In this document: positions 16,530 through 23,778 of the stretch, piece by piece | Layout: each line of letters begins with the position of its first letter | Numbering within the stretch: the stretch's first letter is position 1 | Source: Candidatus Cloacimonadota bacterium | GTDB lineage: Bacteria > Cloacimonadota > Cloacimonadia > Cloacimonadales > TCS61 | Direction: 5' to 3' | NCBI GenBank assembly: GCA_021736135.1 | Contig: JAIPGO010000037.1 | Location: 1-35,021, forward strand | Length of the DNA: 35,021 nt | Position numbers and translations under genes: made by a program | Notes under the pieces: generated by a model | Database searches by the model: none | What the model was told of the DNA's origin: nothing | Seen by the model: the letters and a program-made list of their open reading frames with translations, nothing else

Positions 16530-17683
16530 ATCCAGACTACTTCCGGGCAGCCGTTAAAGAGAGCAAATTCAGCAATACTTTCTTCAAGTAATTTCTTAAG
16601 TTCATTATCGTAATTTCTTAATTTAATGAATTTTAGAATAATTAGTCTTTTAGTTTTTCGTTCAGCTTTGGCATCCAGCATTCCGATGAATTCATCCTGA
16701 TATAAGAGTGGCAGCATGAAATATCCGAGTTTCCTTTTTGCTGCCGGTACGTAACACTCGAGGCGATAACGCAGGGCAAAAATGTTTTCCAGTCGCTGAC
16801 GATTGATAGTCAGGTTATCAAAGGGTGAAATGATAAAGACCTTGTTTTTGTAATCTTTTTCCGGCTCTATCCGGTTAAAGAGGTAATATTCCTCACCTTC
16901 CACCTGGGCCTTAATAATTTCCCCCTTCTTTTCCATTTGCTGCAGAGACGTCAGAAGTGTACTGTCCGGGGCAAAACAAAGATAATTGCTGATCTCTTTA
17001 AACGTCATAATACCATTTGCCTGCAAAGCCTGACGAATCTGGTAAAAGGCAGTTTCCTCAGGTTCTGGTATCTTCAGAACTGCTGATGCCGGATACACTC
17101 GTTCTGTGAGGTCATAAACACGGCGAAAACTTCTTCTTTTCTTAACCATAAGTTTACCCTGGTGAAAAAGAGTTTCCAGCGCTGTTTTAGAAGGCTTCCA
17201 GAACCAGACTCCATTCTTTTCCTGTCCGCCGTCCTGAAAATGTATCGTCTCAGTTTCACCTTCCTGAACAACCCTTTCATAAACCTTTCGGGTCAGTTCC
17301 AGAAATTTCTCCGAAGTCAGATCACTATCCTTCCAGGAAAAATTATTTTTCCGGTGCAAAGTATGCGGAAAGACCGTAATCGGCAATATGGCTGCCGCAT
17401 GAGTCCAGTACTCAAACAACTGCTGTCTGACGAGTAATGCCTGAAGGTCTTCTTCTTTAAAATCCGGCAGACGGCTCCACAGCACGTGCAGGTGAGCACG
17501 CTGAATAATATTGATGGTATCAATCTGGACGTAACCCAACCGGTTTATAACAGACATAATGCCAGCCTGCCCGGCAGGAAATTCTTCGCAGAAACCCTGA
17601 GCCTGAAGAATTAACTTCCGGCATTCTTTTCTATTAATTATTTTCATTGATTCAATTTCAGGAATATGGGAGATTGTGTCCAT
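16526..17683 (-). CDS. YcaQ/AlkX-type winged-helix DNA glycosylase
   Basis: A 385-residue HTH_42 (DUF1006) protein. In this family YcaQ (AlkX) unhooks DNA interstrand crosslinks and AlkZ removes bulky alkylated purines. The catalytic-site region reads LGYVQIDTINIIQRAHLHVLWSR, with Q53-I-D55; a Q-x-D pair points to the YcaQ/AlkX side rather than the Q-x-Q AlkZ group (from memory of the family). FEYWTHAAAILP and FIISPFDNLTINRQRLENIF, then RLECYVPAAKRKLGYFMLPLL, are also conserved. The start ATG at 17683 has no strong Shine-Dalgarno; ATG at 17647 is an alternative that begins nearer the conserved core. Confidence 0.85.
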   Translation of the reverse strand: MDTISHIPEIESMKIINRKECRKLILQAQGFCEEFPAGQAGIMSVINRLGYVQIDTINIIQRAHLHVLWSRLPDFKEEDLQALLVRQQLFEYWTHAAAILPITVFPHTLHRKNNFSWKDSDLTSEKFLELTRKVYERVVQEGETETIHFQDGGQEKNGVWFWKPSKTALETLFHQGKLMVKKRRSFRRVYDLTERVYPASAVLKIPEPEETAFYQIRQALQANGIMTFKEISNYLCFAPDSTLLTSLQQMEKKGEIIKAQVEGEEYYLFNRIEPEKDYKNKVFIISPFDNLTINRQRLENIFALRYRLECYVPAAKRKLGYFMLPLLYQDEFIGMLDAKAERKTKRLIILKFIKLRNYDNELKKLLEESIAEFALFNGCPEVVWI

Positions 17684-17706
17684 AAAAAGGAAAATTATTC
17701 AGTGAT

Positions 17707-17790
17707 CTGGCACCAGAGCGAATGCAATGAGTCTGGTGCAGAGATAATGGTGACTTTGCACCAAACTCACTACGTTCGCTTTAGTGCCAG
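17707..17790. repeat. Imperfect 34-nt inverted repeat
   Basis: The left arm 17707-17740 (CTGGCACCAGAGCGAATGCA...) and right arm 17757-17790 are reverse complements apart from several mismatches, with a 16-nt loop. It lies just upstream of the YcaQ-type gene. It could be a relic palindromic element or a structured 5' region. No similar copy is seen elsewhere in the window. Confidence 0.7.
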
Positions 17791-18146
17791 GTAGTTCAAA
17801 CCGGGTGGAATGTTATATTCTAGGCAGCGCTAGATATTATAAGTGCAATAATCCGGAAAATACAGATATTCGAGAAAACATAAAGTTATGGGAAAGGTAT
17901 CTTTCCAGCAAATTAGTTTGACAAATTTCTGTTTCAATTTTTCATTGGTTCTGAATAAGGAATTATTTAGAGTGTAGATTATATATGAAAGTAATTCTTT
18001 ATTTCAATTTCTTTAGAGAGAAGTTATTTTTTTTCTCAAGAGGCATGATTATTGAAGGCAGTTTCTGTCTTATTCCTGAGAAACTTGCCGGTAGATTCAG
18101 GATGATTAATTGGCTATTAATTAAGATTTTTGTGTCCTCTTGAAAG
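17791..18146. other. Intergenic region with no supported gene
   Basis: This is AT-rich sequence between the TonB receptor terminator and the inverted repeat. A 52-codon frame on + (17985-18143) has no ribosome-binding site and no recognisable protein pattern. TTGACA at 17919-17924 could be a -35 box, but no convincing -10 follows. Confidence 0.5.
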
Positions 18147-18170
18147 GCGTCAGGATTTAGATCCTGACGC
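18147..18170. terminator. Terminator hairpin after the TonB receptor
   Basis: A perfect 10-bp stem GCGTCAGGAT/ATCCTGACGC with a 4-nt loop starts 11 bases past the receptor stop (minus-strand direction). A short U-run (CTTTC) follows on the minus side, and TCTTTAATTTTT on the plus side, so it may work in both directions. Confidence 0.7.
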
Positions 18171-18180
18171 TCTTTAATTT

Positions 18181-20628
18181 TTAGAAAGACAGTCTGATAC
18201 CGGCAGTGAAGTTCCTTCCTGCGGCTGGGTAATAGAAATTATCATTATAATCATCTTCACCATCACCATCATCCAGATAGCCGGCAGTTTCGTATTCCAG
18301 GTTAAAAGCATTATTCAAGCGTAACTGAAGCATGATAGTTGTTTTACCGATGATTTCCGCCAGTTTCAGATTACAACCCAGATTATAGACGGTGTAAGCC
18401 TTGATAATATGCTCATTGCTCTGCGTATTATCGAGATACTGTTTTCCGGTGTGCTGCATTTGAACAAAACAACCCATTATGCCCGGATCCCATGCGAGTT
18501 TCAATTGACCTGATATTTGAGGAAATCCTGCCAGTTGATTACCTGTAAGGTCAATTTCTTCACCATAAAAATTGTAGATAAATTTCCGGAAATAATTATC
18601 TGACCAGGCGCAGGTACCTGAAAATCTCAGGTCGAAAGGCAGGTAATACTGCAACTGAGTTTCAATACCGCGATGAATGGTGGCATCAGCATTGCCGCGG
18701 ATGGAAGTGCCATAATCATCATCAAAACCGCCATAATCAACTATCTCATTTTTGAAATCCATATAATAAGCCGTTAAACTCCATTTCAGAAAATTGCTGT
18801 CATACCCGATACCTGTTTCGTAATCCAGCACAAATTCGGGTTCGACAAGAGGATCACTCCAGTCGTAGCCGCAAATATTACCATCTTCGTCATAAAGTGC
18901 TTCGGCATTTTTAAATAAAGGTGCTGCACCAAGATCATCAGGACCATCCCAGATGCCATAGAGTTCATTATCAGCCGGTTCCCGATGAGCAACGGCCACA
19001 CTTCCGAAAAAGTTCCAGTCCCGGTTGAGATTATAGTTAAGCCCGATCTGGGGGTTAAAAAAGGAATAATCCACCTCATATTCGTTCAGATATTCGCCTG
19101 TGAAATTACCGGCTTCTTTCTGCCGGAAATCGTAGGAAATATACTGATAGTGAATATTAGCCTGCAGATTAAGATACTTCAGGGGCTGGAAATTCTCATT
19201 CGCATAGGCTGTGAGATATTTTTTGGTTCCCAGATAACGGTGATAGACGAAATTTTCATGAAAGTTCTCCATATTTACTGGGTCGAAGACGTCATCCACC
19301 TCTCCCCAATGGTTACTGGTGAAATAGCTCAGATATGTGCCACAGGCAAACTCTCCGAGAGCGTGCTGGTGTGAAAGAGACGTGATCCAGCCATAATGGT
19401 TCTTTTCCACCCATTTTTGACGGATAATAGAAGCAGAAATAGTATCGGATATAGCAGCCAGACCATATTGACTGAGCTTTGCGTCATCTTTCAGCTGTTC
19501 ATAATAACCTTTGCCTTTAATATAGAACAGGGAATTTTTTAAAATGGTGGCATCATCAATAGAATAGAAATTATGCAGCTCAAAATGCGGCTGTTCAAAG
19601 TCGTCAATTTCATTGGCATAAGAGATGGGATTATGGTGATGATTTTGTGCCAGGTAACCTTCCCAGGAAGCATACCAGGCTGCATGCGTGATCTCATGTC
19701 CGGTAAAAAAATTAAACTCGGTAGCCAGTTTCGCCCCCGTATGACGCAAAGTGGTATAGATTGAAGAAAGCTCAGAGGCGGAATTATCACGGTAACCATC
19801 CGAGATGATGCGAGATAAGCGAATATTCAGGCTCAGGTCATCAGCGAGCAGAGCATTATATTTCATACCGTATTTACGGGAATCATAGCTACCGAACTGG
19901 GCAAAGAGCTCATCATGACCTTCAGACTGCGCAGAGCTGGTTTGAATATTCAAAGAACCACCCAGCGAGGCAATACTATATTTGGAAGCGCCCACACCGT
20001 GCTGAAATTGGATATCCTGAATGCTTTCGGCAAAATCTGGCATATCAACCCAATAAACCTGGTGATCTTCAGGATCATTAAGCGGGATACCGTTGATCAT
20101 AATGCCAATACGTTTCTGGTCAAAGCCCCGGACTTTGATATAAGAATAACCGGAACACGAGCCGGATTCGGAATAACTGGTGAGACCCGGAATTTCATCT
20201 AATATTAGAGGCAGATCCTGTCCCTGCATTTTACCGCGGATCTTCTCATTACTGATGTTTGTTACTGCCACTGGTGTTTTCCTCTCCTCAGCCCTGGTAT
20301 CTGTTATACTGATGCCGGAAATAGAAAAAGACTTCCTTTCCAGTTGAATAATCAGCACATCATATTTAGGGACATTGACAGTTTCCTCATGTTCCTGAAA
20401 TCCAATATGCCGAGTATGAATCTGATATTCTCCGGGCAGGATACTTTTTAATTCAAAAAGACCATTTCCATCGGAAATCGCTCTAATCTCCTCATCCTGC
20501 AACCAGATCAGGGCACCTGGAACACCCTGCAGTGTCTTATTGTCAATAATCCTGCCGGAAATTGTTTCGGAACTCAACATTACAAAGGCACACAAACAAA
20601 GAAAACTCACAAAAATTTTGCAATTCAT
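18181..20628 (-). CDS. TonB-dependent outer-membrane receptor, probably for thiamine compounds
   Basis: An energised outer-membrane importer of 815 residues. A signal peptide (about 1-24) is followed by a carboxypeptidase-regulatory-like domain (about 23-97; SGRIIDNKTLQGVPGALIWL, then GLFELKSILPGEYQI). The plug domain (about 117-225) contains IPGLTSYSESGSCSGYSYI, VRGFDQKRIGIMINGIPLNDPE and the GGSLNIQT end. The beta-barrel ends in FTAGIRLSF, with the terminal Phe needed for Bam-mediated insertion. AAGGAG precedes the ATG. A TPP riboswitch and an intrinsic terminator lie in the 5' leader, which predicts repression when thiamine pyrophosphate is plentiful. On that evidence the ligand is thiamine or a precursor; the sequence alone would only say TonB receptor. 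Confidence 0.9.
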   Translation of the reverse strand: MNCKIFVSFLCLCAFVMLSSETISGRIIDNKTLQGVPGALIWLQDEEIRAISDGNGLFELKSILPGEYQIHTRHIGFQEHEETVNVPKYDVLIIQLERKSFSISGISITDTRAEERKTPVAVTNISNEKIRGKMQGQDLPLILDEIPGLTSYSESGSCSGYSYIKVRGFDQKRIGIMINGIPLNDPEDHQVYWVDMPDFAESIQDIQFQHGVGASKYSIASLGGSLNIQTSSAQSEGHDELFAQFGSYDSRKYGMKYNALLADDLSLNIRLSRIISDGYRDNSASELSSIYTTLRHTGAKLATEFNFFTGHEITHAAWYASWEGYLAQNHHHNPISYANEIDDFEQPHFELHNFYSIDDATILKNSLFYIKGKGYYEQLKDDAKLSQYGLAAISDTISASIIRQKWVEKNHYGWITSLSHQHALGEFACGTYLSYFTSNHWGEVDDVFDPVNMENFHENFVYHRYLGTKKYLTAYANENFQPLKYLNLQANIHYQYISYDFRQKEAGNFTGEYLNEYEVDYSFFNPQIGLNYNLNRDWNFFGSVAVAHREPADNELYGIWDGPDDLGAAPLFKNAEALYDEDGNICGYDWSDPLVEPEFVLDYETGIGYDSNFLKWSLTAYYMDFKNEIVDYGGFDDDYGTSIRGNADATIHRGIETQLQYYLPFDLRFSGTCAWSDNYFRKFIYNFYGEEIDLTGNQLAGFPQISGQLKLAWDPGIMGCFVQMQHTGKQYLDNTQSNEHIIKAYTVYNLGCNLKLAEIIGKTTIMLQLRLNNAFNLEYETAGYLDDGDGEDDYNDNFYYPAAGRNFTAGIRLSF

Positions 20629-20650
20629 ATAGACTCCTTTTTTAAAAACA

Positions 20651-20688
20651 AAAAAAACGCCTTAACAGATATTACCATTAAGGCGTTT
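20651..20688 (-). terminator. Intrinsic terminator downstream of the TPP riboswitch
   Basis: On the minus strand AAACGCCTTAA pairs with TTAAGGCGTTT (arms 20678-20688 and 20655-20665, 11 bp, 12-nt loop). A run of U residues follows (complement of 20651-20657) and the receptor ribosome-binding site comes next. It is the expected expression platform of a transcription-terminating riboswitch. Confidence 0.85.
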
Positions 20689-20708
20689 AAGATAAACAGT
20701 AAATGCCA

Positions 20709-20784
20709 TATCCCTACGCCGGCATTATCCGGATCAGGTTCAAAGGGTATTTCTCAACCGCTTTACAGCAGTACCCCTGTAGCT
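20709..20784 (-). promoter_or_regulatory. TPP (THI-box) riboswitch
   Basis: Read on the minus strand it contains the conserved blocks ACAGGGGTAC, CTGTAAAGCGGTTGAGAAAT, ACCCTTTGAACCTGATCCGG and ATAATGCCGGCGTAGGGA in the right order and spacing. The CUGAGA-type pyrimidine sensor appears as TTGAGA, and the pyrophosphate helix element ACCCTTTGAACCTGAT is intact. It lies about 80 bases upstream of the TonB receptor with a terminator in between. TPP binding would favour termination and shut off the receptor. Boundaries are approximate. Confidence 0.95.
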
Positions 20785-20860
20785 TAAAATCAAACTTTAT
20801 AAAGAACTTTCCCGTTTATTAACGAAGCAAACAATTCCTGACAGAGAATATCAGATAATT

Positions 20861-21073
20861 TTAGTTTTCGTCCTCGTCATCATCACTGTAACTGCCCCAG
20901 TCATCATCATCATCATCGTAGTCTTCATCGTCGTCATCATCGTCGTCATCAAGGAAATTGTCTTCATCGTAATCTTCAAAATCCTCTAATAATTCATCGA
21001 TTTTTGCTCCACAATATGGGCAAGCTTGAACGTCAACGTCAATTTCTTCACCACAATTTTTGCAATACGGCAT
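20861..21073 (-). CDS. Zinc-ribbon protein with a long Asp/Glu-rich tail
   Basis: A 70-residue protein. Residues 4-21 hold two CxxC knuckles (CKNCG and CPYCG; C4, C7, C18, C21), a zinc-ribbon of the zf-ribbon_3 or DUF2116-like type. From about residue 28 to the end the sequence is almost entirely acidic, with long Asp runs and a few Tyr, Phe and Trp. The Asp stretch is encoded by GAT/GAC repeats, so its length may vary by slippage. The tail could mimic nucleic acid or bind basic proteins or metal ions (inference). A strong GGAGG site precedes the ATG. A weak promoter (TTGACT, 17 bases, CTTTAG) lies upstream near 21126-21154. The gene ends about 76 bases upstream of the TPP riboswitch. Confidence 0.85.
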   Translation of the reverse strand: MPYCKNCGEEIDVDVQACPYCGAKIDELLEDFEDYDEDNFLDDDDDDDDEDYDDDDDDWGSYSDDDEDEN

Positions 21074-21085
21074 AGCAACCTCCGC

Positions 21086-21478
21086 TCAATTTTTTTTTAT
21101 TACACTTCAATCACAAAGCCCTAAAGCTTTCCCCTCTAAATTAAGTCAAGAAAAATCGGGGAAAAATAGCATATTTTAAATAATGTCCCCGTTTGGGTTC
21201 CTAAACCGGGAATTAATCAAAAGCATTAATACTCATTTTAGCACGATTCTACTTACATTTTCCAGTTCAGAATTTTTTCAATTCATCCCTGTATTTATTT
21301 CTGACTAATTGTGGATGTGTGTGTGTGTAAAGAGTGATACTATCAGCGCGAAGCGACACTTAAATACAGGGCGAACACGCAGGTTCGCCCTATGTCAATT
21401 ATTTATGTATCCCGGGCAGGCAAGTGTTCCTGGCTCCTATTAATTGTAAAAAAGCAATGAGATAGCTTTTGCATAATA
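21086..21478. other. Intergenic region with one dispersed hairpin repeat
   Basis: No gene is supported in these roughly 390 bases. They hold a GT dinucleotide run (about 21316-21327) and the GGGCGAAC hairpin listed separately, which may also help end the transcript of the barrel gene to its right. The rest is AT-rich without a recognisable signal apart from the weak promoter of the zinc-ribbon gene. Confidence 0.5.
21368..21391. repeat. Dispersed hairpin repeat, copy A
   Basis: Arms AGGGCGAAC and GTTCGCCCT form a perfect 9-bp stem around the loop ACGCAG. It shares the ACACGCAGGT core with copies at 33279-33300 and (inverted) 33206-33227, while the outer arm bases differ but remain paired. 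Confidence 0.8.
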
Positions 21479-22075
21479 TTAGAAAGCCATACCACTTAAT
21501 GTGAACATTAAAACCGTAGATTTTGTAGTCCAGGTTGAATCATAAAAACTTGTTGACGGATCATTAATAAAAACATTCATACTAAACCGGTAATGTCTGG
21601 AAAATTCATAACCTGCTCCGAAAAAGAATCCGGAACCTGTCCAAGCCTCGGAACCATCTTCATATGGAGTATTCCAGGCTGATAATCCGAGACCACCGCT
21701 AAGATAGAATGAAGGGCACCAATCTATTGTTTCTAATCTTGGTGATGTAAAGTAGGAAAGTGATATAGCGGCAACACCATCTGATATTGTTACTTCATCT
21801 CCATACACATTAGTAATGTTAAACCAGGCTACCTGACTTGAATAATATATCTCCACTCGATTATTAGGGGCGAAACCTATTTTGAAATCAGTTGCAAAAC
21901 CAGTTTCCTTTTCATAGTCCATACCCATGTCATTACCATCGATTTCCTGCTTAAAGGAAATATTGGAAAATCCAGCGCCGAAGCCCAATAGAAAACCTTG
22001 TCTCTTTCCATCAAAAGCTGAAAGATTGGTAAAAATCAATAATAAAAGAATAATTACTATAAATCTGATTTTCAT
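21479..22075 (-). CDS. Small outer-membrane beta-barrel protein
   Basis: A 198-residue exported protein. Residues 1-20 are a clear signal peptide (basic MKIR start, then hydrophobic IVIILLLLIFTNLSAF). The mature part alternates polar and aromatic or hydrophobic residues in short strands (GFLLGFGAGFSNISF, RVEIYYSSQVAWFNI, PSFYLSGGLGLSAWN, GSGFFFGAGYEF) and ends in aromatic Phe (LSGMAF). This matches OmpX/OmpW-sized 8-stranded barrels. Ligand or role is unknown. A GGGG-type site precedes the ATG. A promoter with a possible Fur-like box is described separately. Confidence 0.78.
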   Translation of the reverse strand: MKIRFIVIILLLLIFTNLSAFDGKRQGFLLGFGAGFSNISFKQEIDGNDMGMDYEKETGFATDFKIGFAPNNRVEIYYSSQVAWFNITNVYGDEVTISDGVAAISLSYFTSPRLETIDWCPSFYLSGGLGLSAWNTPYEDGSEAWTGSGFFFGAGYEFSRHYRFSMNVFINDPSTSFYDSTWTTKSTVLMFTLSGMAF

Positions 22076-22117
22076 TTAAAACCCCTTTGTCTTTTTTTGA
22101 GTTCTTCGTTTAAATTT

Positions 22118-22146
22118 TTAAATGATTATCGTTAATTTATTGTCAA
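22118..22146 (-). promoter_or_regulatory. Likely promoter of the barrel-protein gene
   Basis: On the minus strand TTGACA (complement of 22141-22146) is followed after 17 bases by ATTTAA (complement of 22118-22123). The spacer and -10 overlap GATAATCATT, half of a Fur-box consensus. The promoter call is moderate; the Fur site is weak. Confidence 0.45.
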
Positions 22147-22177
22147 GCAAATAACATTCCAGGTAGATGTTCAATGC

Positions 22178-22206
22178 TTGACATAAATAACATAGTAAGA
22201 GTATTG
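22178..22206 (+). promoter_or_regulatory. Likely promoter of tsaB
   Basis: TTGACA at 22178-22183, then 17 bases, then a weak GTATTG -10 (22201-22206; TATTGG with an 18-base spacer). It lies about 30 bases before the tsaB start and reads away from the divergent barrel-gene promoter. Confidence 0.4.
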
Positions 22207-22238
22207 GCAATAATGGAATCGAAAAAAGGAGTAAAGAA

Positions 22239-22922
22239 TTGAATATTCTTGCCATCGAAACTTCTTCCACCTGGGGAAGCGTAGCAGTTTCCCGAGACTC
22301 GCAGATAGTATATAACTCCTATCTTGATATTAAGATAACGCATAGTGAAAGGTTATTACCCCAGATAGACGAAGCTTTCAAACAGACCGGTATGCTGCTG
22401 AAAAACCTCGATTTGATAACCATATCCAACGGACCCGGTTCGTTTACCGGCATCAGGATTGGTCTGGCAGTAGCCAAAGGATTATGCCTGGGAGCGGAAA
22501 AACCATTATACCCCGTAAATACACTACGTTTACTGGCTTATAATTTATATGGCAGCCGTTTACCGGTAGTACCCTTTATGGATGCACGTATGGGTGAAAT
22601 ATATGCTGCCATGTATTCAGGAGAAATTGCAGAACTGATAGCACCCTGTAATGCCAGACCGGCAGAATTTTTGGAGCAGATAGACAGGGAAGTAATCTTA
22701 ACCGGGAGCGGAGTAAATAGATTTGCTGCAGAGATCAAAGCCTCCGGCATAAAGTTCAGCAGTGCTCTTTTGCATCAGCAAATACCGCAGGCCCAAACTT
22801 TGCTAGCTCTCGTTTTACATGAAAATCCGTCTCTTATCTATGACCTGGAAAAGATATCAACTCTGGAACCCTGGTATCTGCGCAAATCGCAGGCTGAATT
22901 ATTAAAAGAAGATAAATCTTAA
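22239..22922 (+). CDS. tsaB: tRNA threonylcarbamoyladenosine biosynthesis protein TsaB
   Basis: A partner of TsaD and TsaE in making the t6A modification at position 37 of ANN-decoding tRNAs. The 227-residue protein starts MNILAIETSSTWGSVAVS (from a TTG codon at 22239, with AAAAAGGA about 8 bases before it) and carries the signature ISNGPGSFTGIRIGLAVAKG. VPFMDARMGEIYAAMYSG is also typical. No conventional ATG gives the conserved N-terminus, so the TTG start is well supported. It is followed 19 bases later by the dCMP deaminase gene. Confidence 0.94.
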   Translation: MNILAIETSSTWGSVAVSRDSQIVYNSYLDIKITHSERLLPQIDEAFKQTGMLLKNLDLITISNGPGSFTGIRIGLAVAKGLCLGAEKPLYPVNTLRLLAYNLYGSRLPVVPFMDARMGEIYAAMYSGEIAELIAPCNARPAEFLEQIDREVILTGSGVNRFAAEIKASGIKFSSALLHQQIPQAQTLLALVLHENPSLIYDLEKISTLEPWYLRKSQAELLKEDKS

Positions 22923-22941
22923 TAAATTTAAGGAAGTGATT

Positions 22942-23421
22942 ATGAGTTTAGACAGACCTGACTGGCACACTTATTTTATGGAAATGGCATATCTGATCAG
23001 CAAGCGCTCCACCTGCCTGCGCAGAAAAGTTGGCGCACTTATTGTGCGCAACAATCAAATAATATCCACCGGTTATAATGGAGCTCCCAAAATGACACCG
23101 CATTGTTCGGAAACCGGCTGTCTGCGAGCCAGTTTAAACGTTCCGTCTGGAGAGAAACATGAGCTTTGCCGGGGAGTGCATGCTGAGCAGAATGCCATCA
23201 TTCAATCTGCTGTAAATGGAAATTCACTGAAGGGTTCTGATCTATACTGCACACATCAGCCCTGTTCGATATGCGCAAAAATGCTTATCAATGCAGAGAT
23301 CAAGGCTATCTATGTGGCAAATACTTATGAAGACAAACTGGCTCGTCAACTTTTAGAGCAGGCAGGTGTAAGTGTATTTCACTTTGATCTGGAAACAAGA
23401 GAATTGACCCGGATAATTTAG
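22942..23421 (+). CDS. dCMP deaminase / ComEB-type cytidine deaminase
   Basis: A zinc-dependent deaminase of 159 residues, converting dCMP to dUMP for dTTP supply. Zinc motifs are GVHAEQNAI (HAE) and HQPCSICAKMLIN (PCxxC). The N-terminus RPDWHTYFMEMAYLISKRSTC and GALIVRNNQIISTGYNGAP are family-typical. GCLR and the HELCRG segment before HAEQ match the dCMP rather than the tRNA-adenosine branch. ATG 22942 is preferred over GTG 22936 because AAGGA is better spaced and it starts at MSLDRPDW. It is probably co-transcribed with tsaB. Confidence 0.93.
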   Translation: MSLDRPDWHTYFMEMAYLISKRSTCLRRKVGALIVRNNQIISTGYNGAPKMTPHCSETGCLRASLNVPSGEKHELCRGVHAEQNAIIQSAVNGNSLKGSDLYCTHQPCSICAKMLINAEIKAIYVANTYEDKLARQLLEQAGVSVFHFDLETRELTRII

Positions 23422-23451
23422 CTGTAATAATTCCTGATAAAATACAAACCA

Positions 23452-23689
23452 GTCAAGCTACCTTGCGTATGGTCGCAGACCTTCGCAATGGTGGCAACTC
23501 ACAGCTTCAAACAACCCGGTCAAGCTACCTTGCGTATGGTCGCAGACCTTCGCAATGGTGGCAACTCACAGCTTCAAACAACCCAGTCAAGCTACCTTGC
23601 GTATGGTCGCAGACCTTCGCAATGGTGGCAACTCACAGCTTCAAACAACCCAGTCAACCATTGCGGAGGTCTGCGACCATACGCAAGGT
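23452..23689. repeat. 67-bp tandem repeat (three units) with an inverted terminal copy
   Basis: Units start at 23452, 23519 and 23586 (period exactly 67) and are almost identical. Each contains a hairpin: TTGCG-GGTC paired with GACC-CGCAA around GCA, at 23463-23488 in the first unit. After the third unit the 33-nt core appears in reverse complement at 23657-23689 with one mismatch to 23594-23626, so the right end can fold into a long stem. The array lies between the convergent dCMP deaminase and MATE genes. Open frames across it only echo the repeat and are not genes. Confidence 0.9.
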
Positions 23690-23778
23690 TTCAACCGGGT
23701 GATTGGTGCTTCAGAAAACTGACGTTTTCTATAAATTATCACGGTTAATTTACTCCAAATGGGAAGGTTTCAGACAGA

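Noticed and set aside
17985-18143. 52-residue frame on + between the YcaQ-type gene and the receptor terminator
   Set aside because: No ribosome-binding site, AT-driven composition, and no family pattern.
23463-23748. Two overlapping frames giving a repeated peptide (MVADLRNGGNSQLQTT)
   Set aside because: They are translations of the 67-bp hairpin array. There is no convincing ribosome-binding site or codon signal, and two frames work equally well, which is a sign of repeat DNA.
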